From: Amphibacillus cookii
Lineage (GTDB): Bacteria; Bacillota; Bacilli; Bacillales; Amphibacillaceae
Direction of reading: 5' to 3'
NCBI RefSeq assembly: GCF_016908375.1
Contig: NZ_JAFBDS010000004.1
Location: 124,001-188,000 of the forward strand
Length of the DNA: 64,000 nucleotides
A program made the position numbers and the translations under genes. This document shows positions 63,041 through 64,000 of the stretch, one piece after another; the stretch's first letter is position 1; the number at the start of each line of letters is the position of its first letter. Below the pieces are notes generated by a model. It saw only the letters and a list, made by a program, of their open reading frames with translations. It did no database searches and was not told where the DNA came from.

Positions 63041-64000
63041 TTATCGCTCATTTTGTTTCCTAACATAATACGTTTCAGTTGGTCCGAGATAGCTGTCTGC
63101 TGGTTTGTTACCTTCCGGATAAATGACCAACTTTTCAAGGACAAGCCCAGGGCTGGTGGCATAGATACGTAAGGTATTTAAGCCCTTTTTACCACGTATG
63201 TTACTCGTGTGCTTGTGAATGTTATTTAGCACTCCTTGACCCCAGCTGTGATCATCAACGCGGTAGCCTTCAGGTAAGAGATTTTCATTGCGAACCTCTT
63301 CATCATTAACTTGAATCCCACAGAATAATGTATTATCGGTCGTGACAGAATTAGACGGCTGTCGATAAAGCTCGAGCTCATAGTTGCCGGCTTCCGATAG
63401 GACAACATGATATTCAAGATAAGGTGCATCCTTGCCAGTCTCAAAATAGGTCGTTGTCGGATAGGGTTTGACGGCTGATAACGTTTTTCCGTAGCCATGC
63501 AGCACGATGAATTGATGCGATTCGCCTTGGTCGTTTTCAGCATCCTGCTTCAAAGCAAAATGCTCCGCTTCAATTGAGATATAACCGTTCGTCTCAATGA
63601 AGGTTTTCTCTGGCCACTCACACTCACTATAATTAGATTCAGTGGCTTGGACGACAAGTATACATGCTCCAGTTGGCAGATCGACGACGATTTTCCCTTC
63701 TGTTTCCCCAGCCATTGCCGTACGATCAATCTGCACGGTAATAACCTCGGTCGTTTTTTCCTGACCATCTAAGCTACCACGCACTTTTGAACAGCTGAGC
63801 CACTTATGCTCACACGTAACTGTGTAATCTGCCGGCTTATCACTGACACTCGAGATCGTAAACGATGCTTCCTTTATATGTGGCTGCAAAAAGTCATTGA
63901 TCTCTAATGTAGGGCTATGCCAAGGTGAGCCTTCGGTATGCTGCTCGGTTCCATCGACAGTAACAACAAGTCTTGGCTTATTCGCTGGCCACACCTGCGA
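63041..64000 (-). CDS. GH115-type glycosidase, C-terminal part
   Basis: About 320 codons of a gene that continues past the right edge (the frame is open to 64000). A bacterial Ig-like segment (SFTISSVSDKPADYTVTCEH) precedes a carbohydrate-binding beta-sandwich with GYISIEAEHFALKQ and LNTLRIYATSPGLVLEKLVI, ending GPTETYYVRK. This matches the C-terminal domain of GH115 xylan alpha-1,2-glucuronidases (EAEHF and GPxESYY-like end). The catalytic barrel is outside the window, so the family call rests on the tail only. Confidence 0.7.
   Translation of the reverse strand, partial: SQVWPANKPRLVVTVDGTEQHTEGSPWHSPTLEINDFLQPHIKEASFTISSVSDKPADYTVTCEHKWLSCSKVRGSLDGQEKTTEVITVQIDRTAMAGETEGKIVVDLPTGACILVVQATESNYSECEWPEKTFIETNGYISIEAEHFALKQDAENDQGESHQFIVLHGYGKTLSAVKPYPTTTYFETGKDAPYLEYHVVLSEAGNYELELYRQPSNSVTTDNTLFCGIQVNDEEVRNENLLPEGYRVDDHSWGQGVLNNIHKHTSNIRGKKGLNTLRIYATSPGLVLEKLVIYPEGNKPADSYLGPTETYYVRKQNER

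Overview
The window is low-GC DNA with strong AGGAGG-type ribosome binding sites, frequent TTG/GTG starts, CcpA-type cre sites, candidate Spo0A boxes and an LPxTG wall protein. This points to an endospore-lineage Bacillota, most likely a Bacillaceae of the Gracilibacillus/Amphibacillus/Halolactibacillus type. The genus is an inference. No rRNA, tRNA, CRISPR array or intact transposase was found.

Layout. 1-5.1 kb: end of a GNAT acetyltransferase gene, a dCache chemoreceptor (minus) with three helically phased Spo0A-like boxes upstream, a CLC-F-type fluoride/proton antiporter, and a YetF/DUF421 membrane protein. 5.5-8.8 kb: a UPF1-like SF1 helicase gene broken by a short hairpin-bearing interruption with in-frame stops and a probable early frameshift. 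9.2-17.2 kb: one gene for a 2685-residue LPNTA-anchored adhesin with about 5 collagen-binding-like, 6 SpaA-like and 11 Cna_B repeats. 17.3-22.2 kb: a divergent regulatory module made of a REC-winged helix-BTAD response regulator, a small membrane GGDEF protein, and a 1017-residue hybrid sensor kinase with two complete kinase modules. An ACCTATA motif occurs both upstream of the adhesin and in the divergent regulatory intergenic region.

22.2-23.0 kb: a decayed rhuM 5' half joined to a tnpB tail. 23.0-24.9 kb: a GH15-like glycosidase. 25.4-56.8 kb: a large mannose-glycan utilisation locus. On the minus strand a LplB/LplC/LplA-type importer leads a run of genes: two GH38 alpha-mannosidases, GH125, a 64-residue ORF, two IolE-like isomerases, two Gfo/Idh/MocA dehydrogenases plus a degenerate Gfo-like partner, GH29 fucosidase and YesL. 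A second minus-strand unit encodes a YesS-like AraC regulator, another Gfo dehydrogenase and a GH2 beta-mannosidase. On the plus strand lie a ROK kinase, a third GH38 and a GH3 enzyme. None of these glycosidases has a visible signal peptide, so oligosaccharides (N-glycan or mannan fragments) are probably imported and trimmed in the cytoplasm. A consensus-perfect cre site sits in front of the importer operon. No ABC ATPase gene is present, so a shared MsmX-type ATPase is expected.

56.8-63.0 kb is a decay zone. It holds a nested palindromic repeat, a DUF3267 protein, a second rhuM remnant that keeps the half lost at 22 kb, small membrane proteins and lipoproteins, Nudix and MazG pseudogenes, a truncated HIT-like gene and an EamA-type transporter. 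The window ends in the C-terminal part of a GH115-type glycosidase. Palindromic intergenic repeats at 31.3, 31.7 and 57.4 kb share one architecture, and a 46-bp inverted repeat at 32.5 and 50.1 kb brackets most of the mannosidase operon.
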